From contig CM068548.1 in the NCBI GenBank assembly GCA_035048495.1, forward strand, positions 16,047,464-16,111,463: a stretch of DNA of 64,000 nt, given 5' to 3'. Origin of the DNA: Euptelea pleiosperma. Lineage: Eukaryota; Streptophyta; Magnoliopsida; Ranunculales; Eupteleaceae. Shown here in pieces: positions 21,568 to 31,357 of the stretch. A program made the position numbers and the translations under genes. Each line of letters starts with the position of its first letter. Position 1 is the stretch's first letter. The notes below the pieces were generated by a model. That model was not told the origin of the DNA and searched no databases. It saw only the letters and a program-made list of their open reading frames with translations.

Positions 21568-22330
21568 GTGTCTAGTTATTATTTTTTGTAAATTTTCAAA
21601 AAATTTATCTGCTTTTATAAATAATTTAAAATTATTTATTGTTTAAATTTTTTCCCTTTTTTTAATTTTTTAAAAGTCCCCCACAATGACTCATACCATC
21701 CCATCTTTCTATTTCTTGCCGGCCAAGTGGCTCTACCTTCACACTTCTTTTCTAATTAAATTCCTCCCAAGCACCAACCAACTCCTCAACTCATATGCAT
21801 TAGGAATCTAACACCAAATGATACCTCTATTTTTTTTATTTGAGTTTCTTGTTTTGTTATTTCTATCATGCTCTGTTGTTACTTTGTGATCTTCTCGATC
21901 TCCTTTCTTTAATATATTCCTGGACTTACAAAGAAAAAATACTTCTTAATCATAATTTATTTAGGGTTAGGATTGGCGGACAAACTTTTTTACACTAATA
22001 ATTTCACTAATGCTCTCGGACGCCAATTCTTAGAATCCAACGGTGGTTATAAGTGCTGAACTGGCACTCACTGATTCACTTTTGGATTCTCGAAATCCAC
22101 ATCCTAGAGCACTAGTGCAAAGGTGAGTCCCTCGAGCCTGGTCCATTTATTAATAGTGAAACTTCCTAGCTTAGTCATCTCTACGTAGATAATATTATTA
22201 TTGTTTTGGAGGTCATGTTTAGTCAACTTTGGAAGCTGTTGACCCTTAACTTACCTCACCTCATCTACTAATCACCGGCTAGGATTAAAGACCTCAAGAT
22301 TATTAGTTCCTAAGTTTGTGAATAATTCAC
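21568..22330. other. Intergenic DNA, no gene
   Basis: AT-rich sequence. About 22020-22080 includes agaatccaacggtggttat, also seen near 11825 and 34195. No coding sequence is supported. Confidence 0.35.
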
Positions 22331-22381
22331 TTACGATCAGTCACTTAACAGCCGACTGCTCTACCACTGAGCTACTGAGGA
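22331..22381 (-). pseudogene. Partial tRNA-Asn(GUU), plastid-type
   Basis: On the minus strand the sequence TCCTCAGTAGCTCAGTGGTA and the following AGAGCAGTCGGCTGTTAA match the 5' half of chloroplast trnN-GUU: acceptor strand, D arm AGCTC..GAGC, and anticodon loop CTGTTAA with anticodon GTT. Homology fades after the anticodon arm (gtgactgatcgtaagtg), and the T arm and 3' acceptor strand are missing. One anticodon-stem pair is G-G. It is therefore a transferred plastid fragment, not a working tRNA gene. Confidence 0.7.
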
Positions 22382-23330
22382 ACAACGGACTTAAGGAAGC
22401 GGACTCTTGTTCTTTGGACCAACTTATGACTGGGTTCGTCTCTGTTTTTCACATACACTAGGAGAAAAGGTGACAATAGCAAGCTCCTTCCAGGCCGGAG
22501 AGCCTCCAGGATAAGGGGGGTGGTGGTCAACCGTCCACTCTCAAGATTCATTTTATTTTATTTTCAAAAGAAATGTATACTACAACCAAATTAAAAAAAA
22601 AAAAATCGCAAGTTTTTGGGTTAGCTTCCGAATATTATGCATTATTGTAAAAATCACCTTTTTTAAGGGAAAAAATATATATTTTATCAAACTTTTTTTA
22701 CAAAAATTTTAAATGACACACATGAAGGAAGTGGAACCCTCCTTAACAAGCCCAACAAAGGAGGTCTCTTTTAAAATTGTATTTCCACATGTTGGCGACA
22801 CGGTTTAGCTTAGAAGCCATGTTAACCTGGGCTGTAATCTAGGACTTTTGTAGGTAGCCAAGGAAAGTCAGTTCCGACACATGCTCCAAGCTCTACTCTT
22901 AGACTCTTTGTAATATTTTTAAGGAAACCTACCCCACGGATAACCGGACAAAATTATGAGCAGTTATTGAAGCCATTGAGCATTAGATTCAAGAGATCCA
23001 CGGTCCAAAACCCAACAACAAATGGTTAAAACCTCGCTGTTCCAACTTTGAGAAAGCCTGAAGCTATTCAAAATCTTCATCAATATCAAAAGTTAGCTGC
23101 TTATGAGTCAAAGAAATCACACCAAGCGACCTAGACTTTCTCAAAGAGTTTTTAATACTCCATAGACTTTCTTGCATCGTGTTTTTTAGACTTTCTTGCA
23201 TCATTTTGTGATCTCAAAGATCTAGTTTTTAATACTCCGGAAGACTTTCTTGCATCATTATGTTTTTTTTAAGACTTTTTTGCATCATTCTGTCGAAAGG
23301 AAAAAGATGTAACAAGGCATACCTCACCCA
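22382..23330. other. Intergenic DNA, no gene
   Basis: No coding sequence is supported. About 23110-23300 repeats the phrase gactttcttgcatcatt four times with variation (irregular ~50-bp spacing), related to text at about 28725-28760. Confidence 0.4.
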
Positions 23331-24132
23331 ACCACGATTTTTTTATTTTTTGATAAGTCGACAATGACATTAAGGAAGATCGAGAAGATCCCAAGAAACT
23401 ACAGCAGTACCAAGATGCACAAAAAAAAAAAAAAAAAAGTGAAAAAAATTGTCAAAAACAATAACAGCTTGCGGCCCTATTTTCTTCTCAATTATCCCTC
23501 AACTCAAGAGAGATTGATCCTACAAGAATAGCAAATCCTTAGGTTATGTTTATTTTTTAAAGACGTCTGCATTTCCCACGCAAGTTATATGCCTGTGGAT
23601 AAACTCAATATATCGTATGCAAAAACCAACTATGTGCGTTTGTTTGTACAAATTATGGTAGATAATGTTGTGCATAATTCAGTGCATCGTATTGCATTAT
23701 ATAAAATTATACATGAACGTTTCGGATTGCCATGTGTACTCGAATATTTTTATACAATTTAAATATATGTATAATTTATTAGATAGTTTCTAATATATAA
23801 TATATAATTTATTTCTTATAAATAAAGAATAGTATCATTTAGATAAAAGCCTTTGTAAAGAGGATCAGCTTACGGTGGAGATTAAAGCTTTGATGTACTA
23901 CTAGGTTAAGATGTATGAGGAATGAAAATGTATTTTATTCGAGGGTATTGTATTTAAATAGGTCGATCTAGTTAGTTGGGAGCGAGATTAGGGGAAGTGG
24001 TGGGTGAACTTGTTTTGTTATTTTTCTTTTTTCTTGTATCTATTTTTGCTTTGTATTCTTTTTAGCTCTCTGGTAGGCTTCCTTAGCCTCCAAGGCATCT
24101 TTCAATAAAGCCGTTATACTTATCAAAATAAT
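23331..24132. mobile_element. LINE 3'-end debris in both orientations
   Basis: About 23335-23445 reads on the minus strand as a LINE-like 3' end, finishing near cttatcaaaaaataaaaaa. About 23990-24125 on the plus strand has the T-rich 3' UTR style of plant L1 elements (ttttagctctctggtaggct ... tcaataaagccgttatactt ... atcaaaataa). No reverse-transcriptase text remains. 23445-23990 has no recognisable content. Confidence 0.4.
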
Positions 24133-24350
24133 AGTATGCCATTCGATCCAAACTCGTTCTGAAACCAAATAAGGTTTCAATGGATGGGTTCGGATTAATT
24201 GGATTGCGGAGATCCCCTAGAATGAATTCAAGCCAGACCAATAGTAGGCCATTTGATCCAAACTCGATCTGAACCTGACAAGGTTTCGATGGATGGGTCC
24301 AAGCAAGGTTATCGGATCGGACTGTGGTGACTCATCATTGAACTGATTTG
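24133..24350. repeat. RING-array downstream flank repeat (copy C)
   Basis: Two units with aataaggtttcaatggatgg and acaaggtttcgatggatggg, each followed by cggat and a tgaattcaagccagacc or equivalent tract. Confidence 0.65.
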
Positions 24351-24475
24351 ATATATAATTTGCCAATTTTGGTGCAGAGAAAAACAAAACCTACAAACTT
24401 TCAACTCGAATAAGAAATGGTAAAATAATTTCTTCATATACGTTTCATTGATACAATATATTTGATTGAATTAGC

Positions 24476-24655
24476 TTGGATAAAACTCGCTGACAGCGGA
24501 GATCACTGCACGTACCCTAGTGCTTTTTGTCACCTACCCAAGTGTTTTTAGCTTTTATAATAAGAAATTAGAAAGAAATCATAAAAAACTCTCATTGATG
24601 TGGCAAAAAGCGTACGTGCCGAGAACTCCATGGTAGGTTTTGTCCCTCGATCAAC
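24476..24655. mobile_element. Degenerate foldback inserted in the 3' flank of copy C
   Basis: ggataaaactcgctgacagc on the left and cgtgccgagaactccatgg on the right resemble the ends and inner text of the 5855/63435 family. It interrupts sequence that is continuous in copies A and B (gaattagcttctcgatcaac becomes gaattagctt ... cctcgatcaac), so it inserted after duplication. Confidence 0.55.
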
Positions 24656-24800
24656 CACTCAGAATTAATAGACAGAGAACAGTGACTATTAAGCTGTTAC
24701 AATATCTTTGAGTATACAAACAAACAAAATGAAATTGAAGGAAGTGAAAGGTTTAATTTGTATCCAAAAAAAGAGAGGAAGAGAAGGGCTTGTTTACAAA

Positions 24801-25274
24801 TTAATGAAGGATATCGAAGAGAATATATTTGGAACTAGCTTCACCAAGAGTAAAGGCAATCTCTAAGCTGAGAGCATTTACCACTCTTGTGAAAATGTTG
24901 TTAAAAAGAAGAGAACCGATATAAGAAAGAACACCATGTTGTTGAAGCTGAACGAGAGGAACTTGGTTTCTACAGAGCGGGCAGGTTGAATGAGATTCAA
25001 ACCACATATCGATGCAATCCACATGGAACCCATGGTTGCACTTGGGGAGCACTCGAGCTTTCTCCCCCTCGGAGACCTCGCAAAGACACACTGCACATTC
25101 CAGGTCGTCTTTGAACTCTTTGGAGTGGAAGGTCCGGACAGTAGTGCGCGAGAACCATTTCAAAGCGAACATGACGACCAAGAAGAAAACGATTATCGCT
25201 CCAACCATTATCTTTCCGCTTACTCCAACAGCTTCAGAGTCGTTGAATGTGAGAATGGATTCAAAAACTCCCAT
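24801..25274 (-). CDS. Shortened ATL-like RING-H2 protein, array copy C
   Basis: 157 residues. Residues 1-21 are an N-terminal segment, about 22-38 a membrane span, then only about 20 residues to the first RING Cys (C60), against about 58 in the full-length gene. Ligands C60, C63, C79, H81, H84, C87, C98 and C101 are all present. GLD is missing. The shared tail ([20 protein letters not shown] ... GEASSKY) follows. The open frame is intact, and the promoter side is the best preserved of the array: a TATA box and leader repeats. It is a candidate membrane-bound E3 ligase, possibly a competitor of the full-length protein. That role is inference. Confidence 0.75.
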   Translation of the reverse strand: MGVFESILTFNDSEAVGVSGKIMVGAIIVFFLVVMFALKWFSRTTVRTFHSKEFKDDLECAVCLCEVSEGEKARVLPKCNHGFHVDCIDMWFESHSTCPLCRNQVPLVQLQQHGVLSYIGSLLFNNIFTRVVNALSLEIAFTLGEASSKYILFDILH

Positions 25275-25430
25275 CGTATCTGGGTTTTCTTCTCTCTTTG
25301 TCTCACACTATTGAAATTCAGAACCCAGTTTGGATTCTCAAAATTCGGTAAAACCCAGATAGGATTTTGCTTTCGGAGAAAAACCCAGGAAGGATTTTCT
25401 CTCTAATCTATTGAGTCTCTTGGTTTTGAG
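25275..25430 (-). repeat. Leader repeats of array copy C
   Basis: cggtaaaacccagataggat and gagaaaaacccaggaaggat followed by tctctctaatct; fewer units than in copy B. Confidence 0.55.
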
Positions 25431-25483
25431 GGATAGAGAGGAAAGAAAATGGATAAGTTGGGGAGAGAAGAGAAAGTGGGGGT

Positions 25484-25496
25484 TGTTTTATATAGA
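25484..25496 (-). promoter_or_regulatory. TATA box of array copy C
   Basis: On the coding strand CTATATAAAAC lies about 210 bases upstream of the ATG and just upstream of the purine-rich leader, a fitting distance for a transcript starting in the leader repeats. Confidence 0.5.
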
Positions 25497-25499
25497 GGG

Positions 25500-25867
25500 G
25501 GTCTTGTTGACCGTTTGCTATTGGGGCGGCTGTGAATGGATGAGTTTGAACTTTGAAGATTTGAAAGTAGAAGCTATGTGGCGATTGTAGGTTCTTCCCG
25601 GAAGCTGGATCAAAAGATCCATGATCAAAAGAATTCTCTTCATCTAGGCTGTTTCCAGTTTGGCTTCAAGTCAACCTGACGTGTCTAATTCAGGAAAAAT
25701 GTTACATTACTAAAATGCCCATAAATTTTCGTTTAGTAACATGTAAAAATGTCCTCCTTTTTCTTGGTAAACATAGGGCATGAAATGGAGCGGGTCAGAT
25801 CCGATTATCACCGTATCACCATCAGAGGCGTGGTTAACCTAGGGAAGGACACTATCATTGATTGGTT
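25500..25867. other. Intergenic DNA between copy C and a MITE
   Basis: The first part (about 25505-25545, gaccgtttgctattggggcg) is also present upstream of copies A and B and so belongs to the duplicated unit. No gene is visible. Confidence 0.4.
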
Positions 25868-26108
25868 TTGGTTTGTTGTACTGGGATGCAAATGCACTCA
25901 CTTGCCACAATTTTGGAATGCACATGATTGGTTGGGTGCGTGCAAATGAGACAGCCTGCAAGTGGTTGCCAAGCCCTTGCATGCTCCTTAACAAAATAGA
26001 TGCAAGCAAATGCAACCCAAAGTCCATGGTAAGTGGGTGCATTGCTACTCACTGCATTTGCTCCGGAGTGGAAAATGCACTTCAATGCGGCGAACTTTTT
26101 TGGTGCGT
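25868..26108. mobile_element. MITE, relative of 48095-48332
   Basis: It shares with 48095-48332 the ordered text gcactcacttgccac, gattggttgggtgcgtgc, caagtggttgccaagccc and catttgctccggagtgg-like. The arms tgcactcacttgccac and ggtaagtgggtgca are inverted. The type is unclear; the other copy has PIF/Harbinger-like ends. Confidence 0.55.
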
Positions 26109-26390
26109 CATTTTCACGTATATGCTGAATTGCTAACAAGGTTACAGGGTTTGGTTTGGACCCGGGCCAGAATGATCCTTCTGATGATAATTTTGTACAC
26201 CTGTTGTTTTGGTAAATTTCTGCCAAAGTAGGGGCATTTGTTTCAGCCAGATGTTTGAACCATTGACAACGGTAGAGATGGTGGGTAGGAACAAGGATGA
26301 AAGTCTCTGGATCAGTGGTCTCCAATCCCAATCCGGGTAGTCCTGGATCAGACCAAAATCGGCCCATCTCGCCCAAAACAAAGTGAGACA
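26109..26390 (-). other. Unrecognised region with an open minus-strand frame
   Basis: A 178-codon minus-strand frame covers 25855-26391, but its C-terminal half lies in the MITE at 25868. The remaining N-terminal part (MSHFVLGEMGRFWSDPG...) has no family I recognise. It stops at the edge of the LTR element. It is probably fortuitous. Confidence 0.2.
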
Positions 26391-26395
26391 CCTTT

Positions 26396-26884
26396 TGTTA
26401 AGACCCAAACCAATACTCCAAAAGAACCTTGGTGATAGTGGAGCGGAAAGCTATGGTCTTAACCTAGGATCGTAACATTGCACCTCCCTTCAAAGCCGAT
26501 GTCTACGGCGGCCCACTCTAAGGTGGCTTTCACTCCGGTACTCTTATTTTTTCACTTTTTTGTGAGCAGGCCCCCGATAATTTTTTTGGGTACATTTTTT
26601 TGGTACCCATATTTTCTCATTTTTTAAGTGAGCTCTCAGGTAGCCATCTCCTTAGGTTGCCCCTTCCGAGACTGATCACAGTAGACCATTATGGCGGGTC
26701 CTCCATATCTCATACTATGGTGAGTTCCTTTTTTTTTTTTTTTTATCATAGTTGCCTCTCCTGTGACTCGAACCCTGGAGATGGGGTTGGCTCTGATACC
26801 AAATATTAAGACCCAAACCAATACTCCAAAAGCACATTGATGATAGTGGAGTGGAAAGCTAAGGTCTTAACCTAGAATGTAACA
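26396..26884 (-). mobile_element. TRIM-like miniature LTR retrotransposon, 5-bp TSD
   Basis: Two direct repeats of about 82 bp, 26396-26477 (TGTTAAGACCCAAACC ... GATCGTAACA) and 26804-26884 (TATTAAGACCCAAACC ... GAATGTAACA), bound an element of 489 bp. Next to the inner edge of the second repeat, on the minus strand, is TTTGGTATCAGAGCC, the complement of the initiator tRNA-Met 3' end used as primer-binding site. A purine-rich tract (gaagggaggtg on the minus strand) adjoins the other LTR. The 5-bp target duplication CCTTT is exact (26391-26395 and 26885-26889). There are no coding domains; it must be mobilised in trans. Confidence 0.85.
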
Positions 26885-26889
26885 CCTTT

Positions 26890-27397
26890 GTAAAACCAAA
26901 ACCAGTGATCTTGGGCAAGACAGAGCCTAGTTTGGATCGGATCCGTGGGATGAGACTTTGAACCGTGGGAAACCTGGAAACACCAAAAAAGTCACCATGA
27001 CTCGTACCACCATTCCGTCTTTTTTTTCTCTTTTTTGCCGGCAAAGTGGATCTACCGTACGGTCAGCATTCTTTCTATAATTAAATTCCTCCCAAGCACT
27101 AAGCGCTAATCTTGACCAACCCATTCATAACTCTTGTGGACTTTCACAAATGGGGACCCACAGCTACAGGACAGTTAGACCATATCATGAGCCACGTGGC
27201 AGACTCATTGAGTTCAATAAAAACCGCAAATATAGTTGTACTGTTGTTGACCGTTGGATTCAAGAGATCCACAGTCCAAAAACGTAACTATAAAAAAGGT
27301 AAAGAATCATTTTGCCTGTTATTAAAGTCGTTGCCTCGTGGGGACCGTAGATCTCTAAAATTCAACAATCAGTGGCCTAAACCACACAACTTTTCTT
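26890..27397. other. Intergenic DNA, no gene
   Basis: Open frames of 61-96 codons exist, but none resembles a protein family. Text such as gaccgttggattcaagagat recurs near 22985, 28610 and 32645, so it is repeat-derived. Confidence 0.35.
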
Positions 27398-27406
27398 TTT
27401 GAACTA

Positions 27407-27811
27407 GGGTCGTGATGTAACAAGGTATACCTGAGATCTTTTCATTTGCGGAAGCGGCATTTTTGGTAGTCTTCACTGCCATCTGGGCCCACTGACCGCA
27501 TGGATGTTTAGCCCACCCCTTAATTGACATTCATACAAAAAAACAGCCTGTTTAATGATTTTTAGCCGTTGGTTTTAGTACTCAAAAAATGGTTTTATTC
27601 AACGGCGGTAAGAACGCCTTAAAAAGTGCTAAAAAGTGTTAAAAGCTAATGGTTATAGATTACCAATCAAGGTGATTTTTGGTCTGTATATCCACCAAGG
27701 GGTGGGATAAACATCCATGCGGTTATGGGCCCAGATGGCGGCGGTGACTACCAAAAATGCTGCTTCCGCAAATGAAACAGTTTCAGACATACCTTGTTAC
27801 ATCTTTTTTCC
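27407..27811. mobile_element. Mutator-type palindromic MITE (GATGTAACAAGG family), 9-bp TSD
   Basis: A 405-bp element whose ends share GATGTAACAAGGTAT in inverted orientation, with cgcatggatgtttagcccac and ggtgggataaacatccatgcgg as matching arms and gaagcggcatttttggta near both ends. It is flanked by an exact 9-bp repeat TTTGAACTA (27398-27406 and 27812-27820). The inner arm text (gattaccaatcaaggtgattttt) corresponds to the conserved core of the other long palindromic MITEs. Confidence 0.85.
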
Positions 27812-27845
27812 TTTGAACTATTTATACCATTTATTAAGTTAAGAT

Positions 27846-28255
27846 CAAGATGTAAAAGGGGCTGTTATAACGGTATAACGGAGTGGGTGCGTTACTGTTT
27901 TTCCTTTATAACGAATTGTAACGTCAAGGGGAAAAAATGGAAAAACGGAAAAAAATGACGCTGGAATTCAAATTTTGAAATTCGAAATTTGAATTTCAAA
28001 TTTTCAAAAACGGAAAATAATGGAAATAATGACCGTTTTTTTTTATTCCACAAATTTTATCTGAAAATAACAGTCGTTATTTTTTGTTATAACAGAAAAA
28101 CAACGGAAAATAATGGTTGTAATAACGAAAATAACAGCCATTATTTTTTGAGTGTTAAAACAGTACATAACCGCGAGGGGGGGGGGGGGGGGGTTCAGAA
28201 TCCGTTATAGTAGCCGTTATTTTCGTTATAATGGCTGTTTTTCTAAAATCATAAT
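27846..28255. mobile_element. hAT-type MITE (GTTATAACGG subfamily), degenerate
   Basis: It starts CAAGATGTAAAAGGGGCTGT and has repeated ccgttattttcgttataa motifs on the right. The terminal CCTTG is lost, and a run of 17 G (28177-28193) interrupts the right arm. Confidence 0.6.
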
Positions 28256-29015
28256 TTATTAATACTGAAACTTTTTATGAAAGACTCTTTGCTTGAGCAA
28301 ATAAGGAAATGTTTAATACATTAATTTGTCAACTCTTCAAGAACTCAGAGATTATTAGCTCCTAATTTTCTGAATTGTTCACTTGTTTTACACGATTTTT
28401 CGGAAAAATTTTATGAAATTTTTGAATGTCAGATCTGAATTTACTCAAACTTTTCATATCCGGCATATTTTCTGTACATGGACTTATGAACTAGGGGTGG
28501 AACTAAACATATATTGGATTGTATTTCGATACGTGCGCGCGATGGGTTTTGCTTAGATGTCATGCCAACCTAGGTGTCCCGCATGAACGTGGACCGGCAT
28601 GACCATTAAATTCAAGAGATCCACAGTCCACGAGGCAACAACAAATTGTGATTATTAGATTCAAGAGATCCACAGTCCACGATGATGGCATTCATCCCCT
28701 CCACGATGCCCATTGCGAGAGTTTTAAGACTCCAGTAGACTTTCTCGCATCATTTTGTACAAATTCTAATTAATGAAGACGGTTCATTTAAATGGATATC
28801 TCGACTGATCCATAAATAGACCAATTACTTGATATCACAGAGTCCTAACCTAGAAGAACCGTTTCCATGTCGCAACCCGTTTTCCTCAAGTGGGTCTCAT
28901 CACACAGTTACAAACACAAGCCAAAAAAACTAGACCCGACGACTTAGTTTGCCTTGATTTTCTAGGTTGCCAAACAGGACTCAACTATCCTTACGCATAA
29001 ACGCTAACTATAGTC
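28256..29015. other. Intergenic DNA, no gene
   Basis: It includes the direct repeat gaccattaaattcaagagat / gattattagattcaagagat with ccacagtccacga (about 28610-28680). About 28960-29015 carries array-flank text (ttgccaaacaggactcaac). No gene is supported. Confidence 0.35.
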
Positions 29016-29020
29016 AGTGT

Positions 29021-29913
29021 TAAGGCTGTTAATGGATAGTTGAAAATTCTAATTCGATTTGGATATTAGTATGTTCGATTCTATAATACCTGATCCCATA
29101 AATTATTTATTATATATATATTTTTATAAGGTAGATTGCATTAAAAGAAATGAAGAATACAAGCAAAAGAGAAGAATTAAAGGAGGTCGAGAAGACCTCG
29201 GCAAAAGCAAAGAAAGGAGAAAAATAAAGAGACTCCTAAATGCCCCTAAACATAATAGAGTCTTATCTAATTAAACACCAGATTCTAAAAGGAGAGACCT
29301 TTGTACTCCTCAAATAGCTTAGACCAAAGGAAGAGAAGTGTCTTAATATAGAGAAAGAGAGATATCAAAGATAGAGGCCTCTTTCCCCTCAAATACCCTC
29401 TTATCTATTTCTCTCCTTCCAGATACCTCACCGAATTATAAATGGGAGAAGGCTCCATAGTCTACGATCACAAGGCGAAAAGCAAAGAGACGTCCAACTG
29501 CACAAGGTATTTGTGATTGATTAAGAGAAACCCAACTAATCGTGAAGTAGCCAAAGAAGAGACTCAAGATCTCCTATGCTATCTTGTAATATATACACAA
29601 TAGCAGATGATTAACAAAGTACTCCCCTGCTTCCTTGTACATGTAGCAGTAGTTAGCCATCACCTAATTCTTTTTTATCAGATTATCTACGGTGAGGATC
29701 TTCCCCAAAGAGGCACACCGCAGAAAGATAACGCAACTTTCGAAGGGACCTTATAAGATAGATTATTTTATATTTATCATATTAAATAATATTTATTATA
29801 CATATTCGATTTTTGGATTCGATAATCCGATAAGTTAATTGGATTCAGATATCGAATATTTCTTTAGATTCGGATATGCATATATTTGATCCGAACAGTA
29901 TATACTGACAGCC
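29021..29913. mobile_element. AGGGCTGT-ended element interrupted by LINE-like DNA
   Basis: The ends aaggctgttaatggatagtt and actgacagcccta are roughly inverted. The outer parts (to about 29110 and from about 29758) are AT-rich with attcgatttggat / tggattcgataatcc. The middle (about 29115-29757) is a different, more GC-balanced insert that begins aaggtagattgcattaaaag, resembling the antisense 3' end of a LINE. No domains are seen in the insert. Confidence 0.4.
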
Positions 29914-29939
29914 CTAGTCAAATCCAGACTCAGCCTTAT

Positions 29940-30370
29940 TTTTTTAGGTTGCCAAACATAACTCTCAACTAAGGCCAACTATGGTGAGTGACAATCATGC
30001 CACACCAATAGTAGGCCATTCGATCCAAACTCGTTCTGAACCGGATAAGGTTTCAATGGATGAGGTCGGATTGGACTATGGAGACCCCGATCGAATTCAT
30101 GCCCGACTGATAGCAGGCCGCCATTCGATCCAAAGTCGATCTGAACCTGATCATGAGGTTTCGATGGATGGGTTCGGATCAGACTGCAGAGATCCGATCA
30201 AATTCATGCCATGGCCATCCCAATCGTAGGACATTCGATCCAAAGTCGATCTGAACCTGATCATAAGGTTAATTTCAATGGATGGGTTCAGATCGGACTG
30301 CAGAGACCCGATCGAATGCATGCCAGCTCGATCATAAGGTTTCAATGGATGGGATTAAACAGATTTGATC
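29940..30370. repeat. Expanded ~107-bp tandem repeats downstream of RING copy D
   Basis: The array-flank unit (cattcgatccaaagtcgatc ... ggtttcaatggatgggttc ... gatcgaattcatgcc) is present about three and a half times between 30015 and 30356, against one or two times beside the other copies. Local unequal exchange is the likely cause. Confidence 0.7.
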
Positions 30371-30668
30371 TATAAATTTGTCAAATTTGATGCAGCAAAA
30401 ACAATTAAAACCTAAACCTACAAACTTTAAAGTCGAATAATGGTAAAAGATTTTCTTGATTCATTGATATAAATGCACAAAGATTTTCTCCTAACAGAAA
30501 AAAGAAAAAAAGAAAAAGACAAAAAGTGGTCAAACAAACTTGATGGTTTCCAAGAAGAGCCCGCCTTAGCTCAAAGTCGCCTCTGCGTCAGTTAGATACA
30601 CCTCGAAAAAACGCGTTTTCTAGGAAGAAGGGTTAGGGAGATGCAGGCATGCATGCAGCATAACCCCT
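30371..30668 (-). other. Probable 3' region of RING copy D
   Basis: It contains acctacaaactttaaagtcg and atggtaaaagattttcttg, which have counterparts 3' of copies A-C, and cagttagatacacctcgaaa, shared with copy A at about 13905. No other gene is visible. Confidence 0.45.
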
Positions 30669-31148
30669 TTACAAATAAAGGATTGCATATTTGGAACTAG
30701 CTTCACCAAGAGTCAAGGCAACCTCTAAGGTGACAGCATTTACCACTCTTTTGATTATGTTGTCAAAAAGAAGAGAAAGAAGATAATAGATATAAGAAAG
30801 GACACCATGTTGTTGAAGTTGAACGAGAGGGACTTGGTTTCTACAGAGCGGACAGGTTGAATGAGATTCAAACCACATATCGATGCAATCCACATGGAAC
30901 CCATGGTTGCACTTGGGTAGCACTCGAGCTTTCTCCCCCTCGGACACCTCGCAAAGACACATTGCACATTCCAGGCCGTCCTTGAAGTACTCTTTGGTGT
31001 GGACGATCCGGACAGTAGTGCGCGAGAACCATTTCAAAGTGAACATGACGACCAAGAAGAACACGATTATCGTTCCAACCATCATCTTTCCGCTTACTCC
31101 AACAGCTTCAGAGTCGTTGAATCTGATAATGGATTCAAAAACTCCCAT
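30669..31148 (-). CDS. Shortened ATL-like RING-H2 protein, array copy D
   Basis: 159 residues with the same plan as copies A-C: N-terminal [19 protein letters not shown], one membrane span, no GLD, and a RING-H2 with all eight ligands (CAMC in place of CAVC). It has small length changes, an extra codon before the RING (TKEYFKDG) and an insert in the tail ([10 protein letters not shown]). The shared end [12 protein letters not shown] equals that of copy A. These in-frame length changes without stops are compatible with selection to keep the frame, but that has not been tested. Confidence 0.7.
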   Translation of the reverse strand: MGVFESIIRFNDSEAVGVSGKMMVGTIIVFFLVVMFTLKWFSRTTVRIVHTKEYFKDGLECAMCLCEVSEGEKARVLPKCNHGFHVDCIDMWFESHSTCPLCRNQVPLVQLQQHGVLSYIYYLLSLLFDNIIKRVVNAVTLEVALTLGEASSKYAILYL

Positions 31149-31340
31149 GGTATCTGGGTTTTCTTCTCTCTTTGTCTAGCTCATCACACTAACGAAATTC
31201 AGCAGAACCCAGTTTGGATTCTCAAAATTCTGTAAAACCCAGATGGATTTTGGTTTTGACAAAGAAAAAGAGGAATAACGATAGAGTAGGGGAAAGAAAA
31301 TGGATAAGTTGGGGGAGAGAAGACAAAGTGCATGGGAATT
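31149..31340 (-). repeat. Leader of array copy D, few repeats
   Basis: cgaaattcagcagaacccag and attctgtaaaacccagatgg precede the ATG; the further units are lost. Confidence 0.5.
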
Positions 31341-31357
31341 GTTAAATTATATATAGA
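31341..31357 (-). promoter_or_regulatory. TATA box of array copy D
   Basis: The coding strand reads CTATATATAATTTAAC about 195 bases upstream of the ATG, the same position as in copy C. Confidence 0.5.

Noticed and set aside
25855..26391. 178-codon minus frame as a gene
   Set aside because: Half of it lies in a MITE and it shows no known domain. It ends at an LTR edge.
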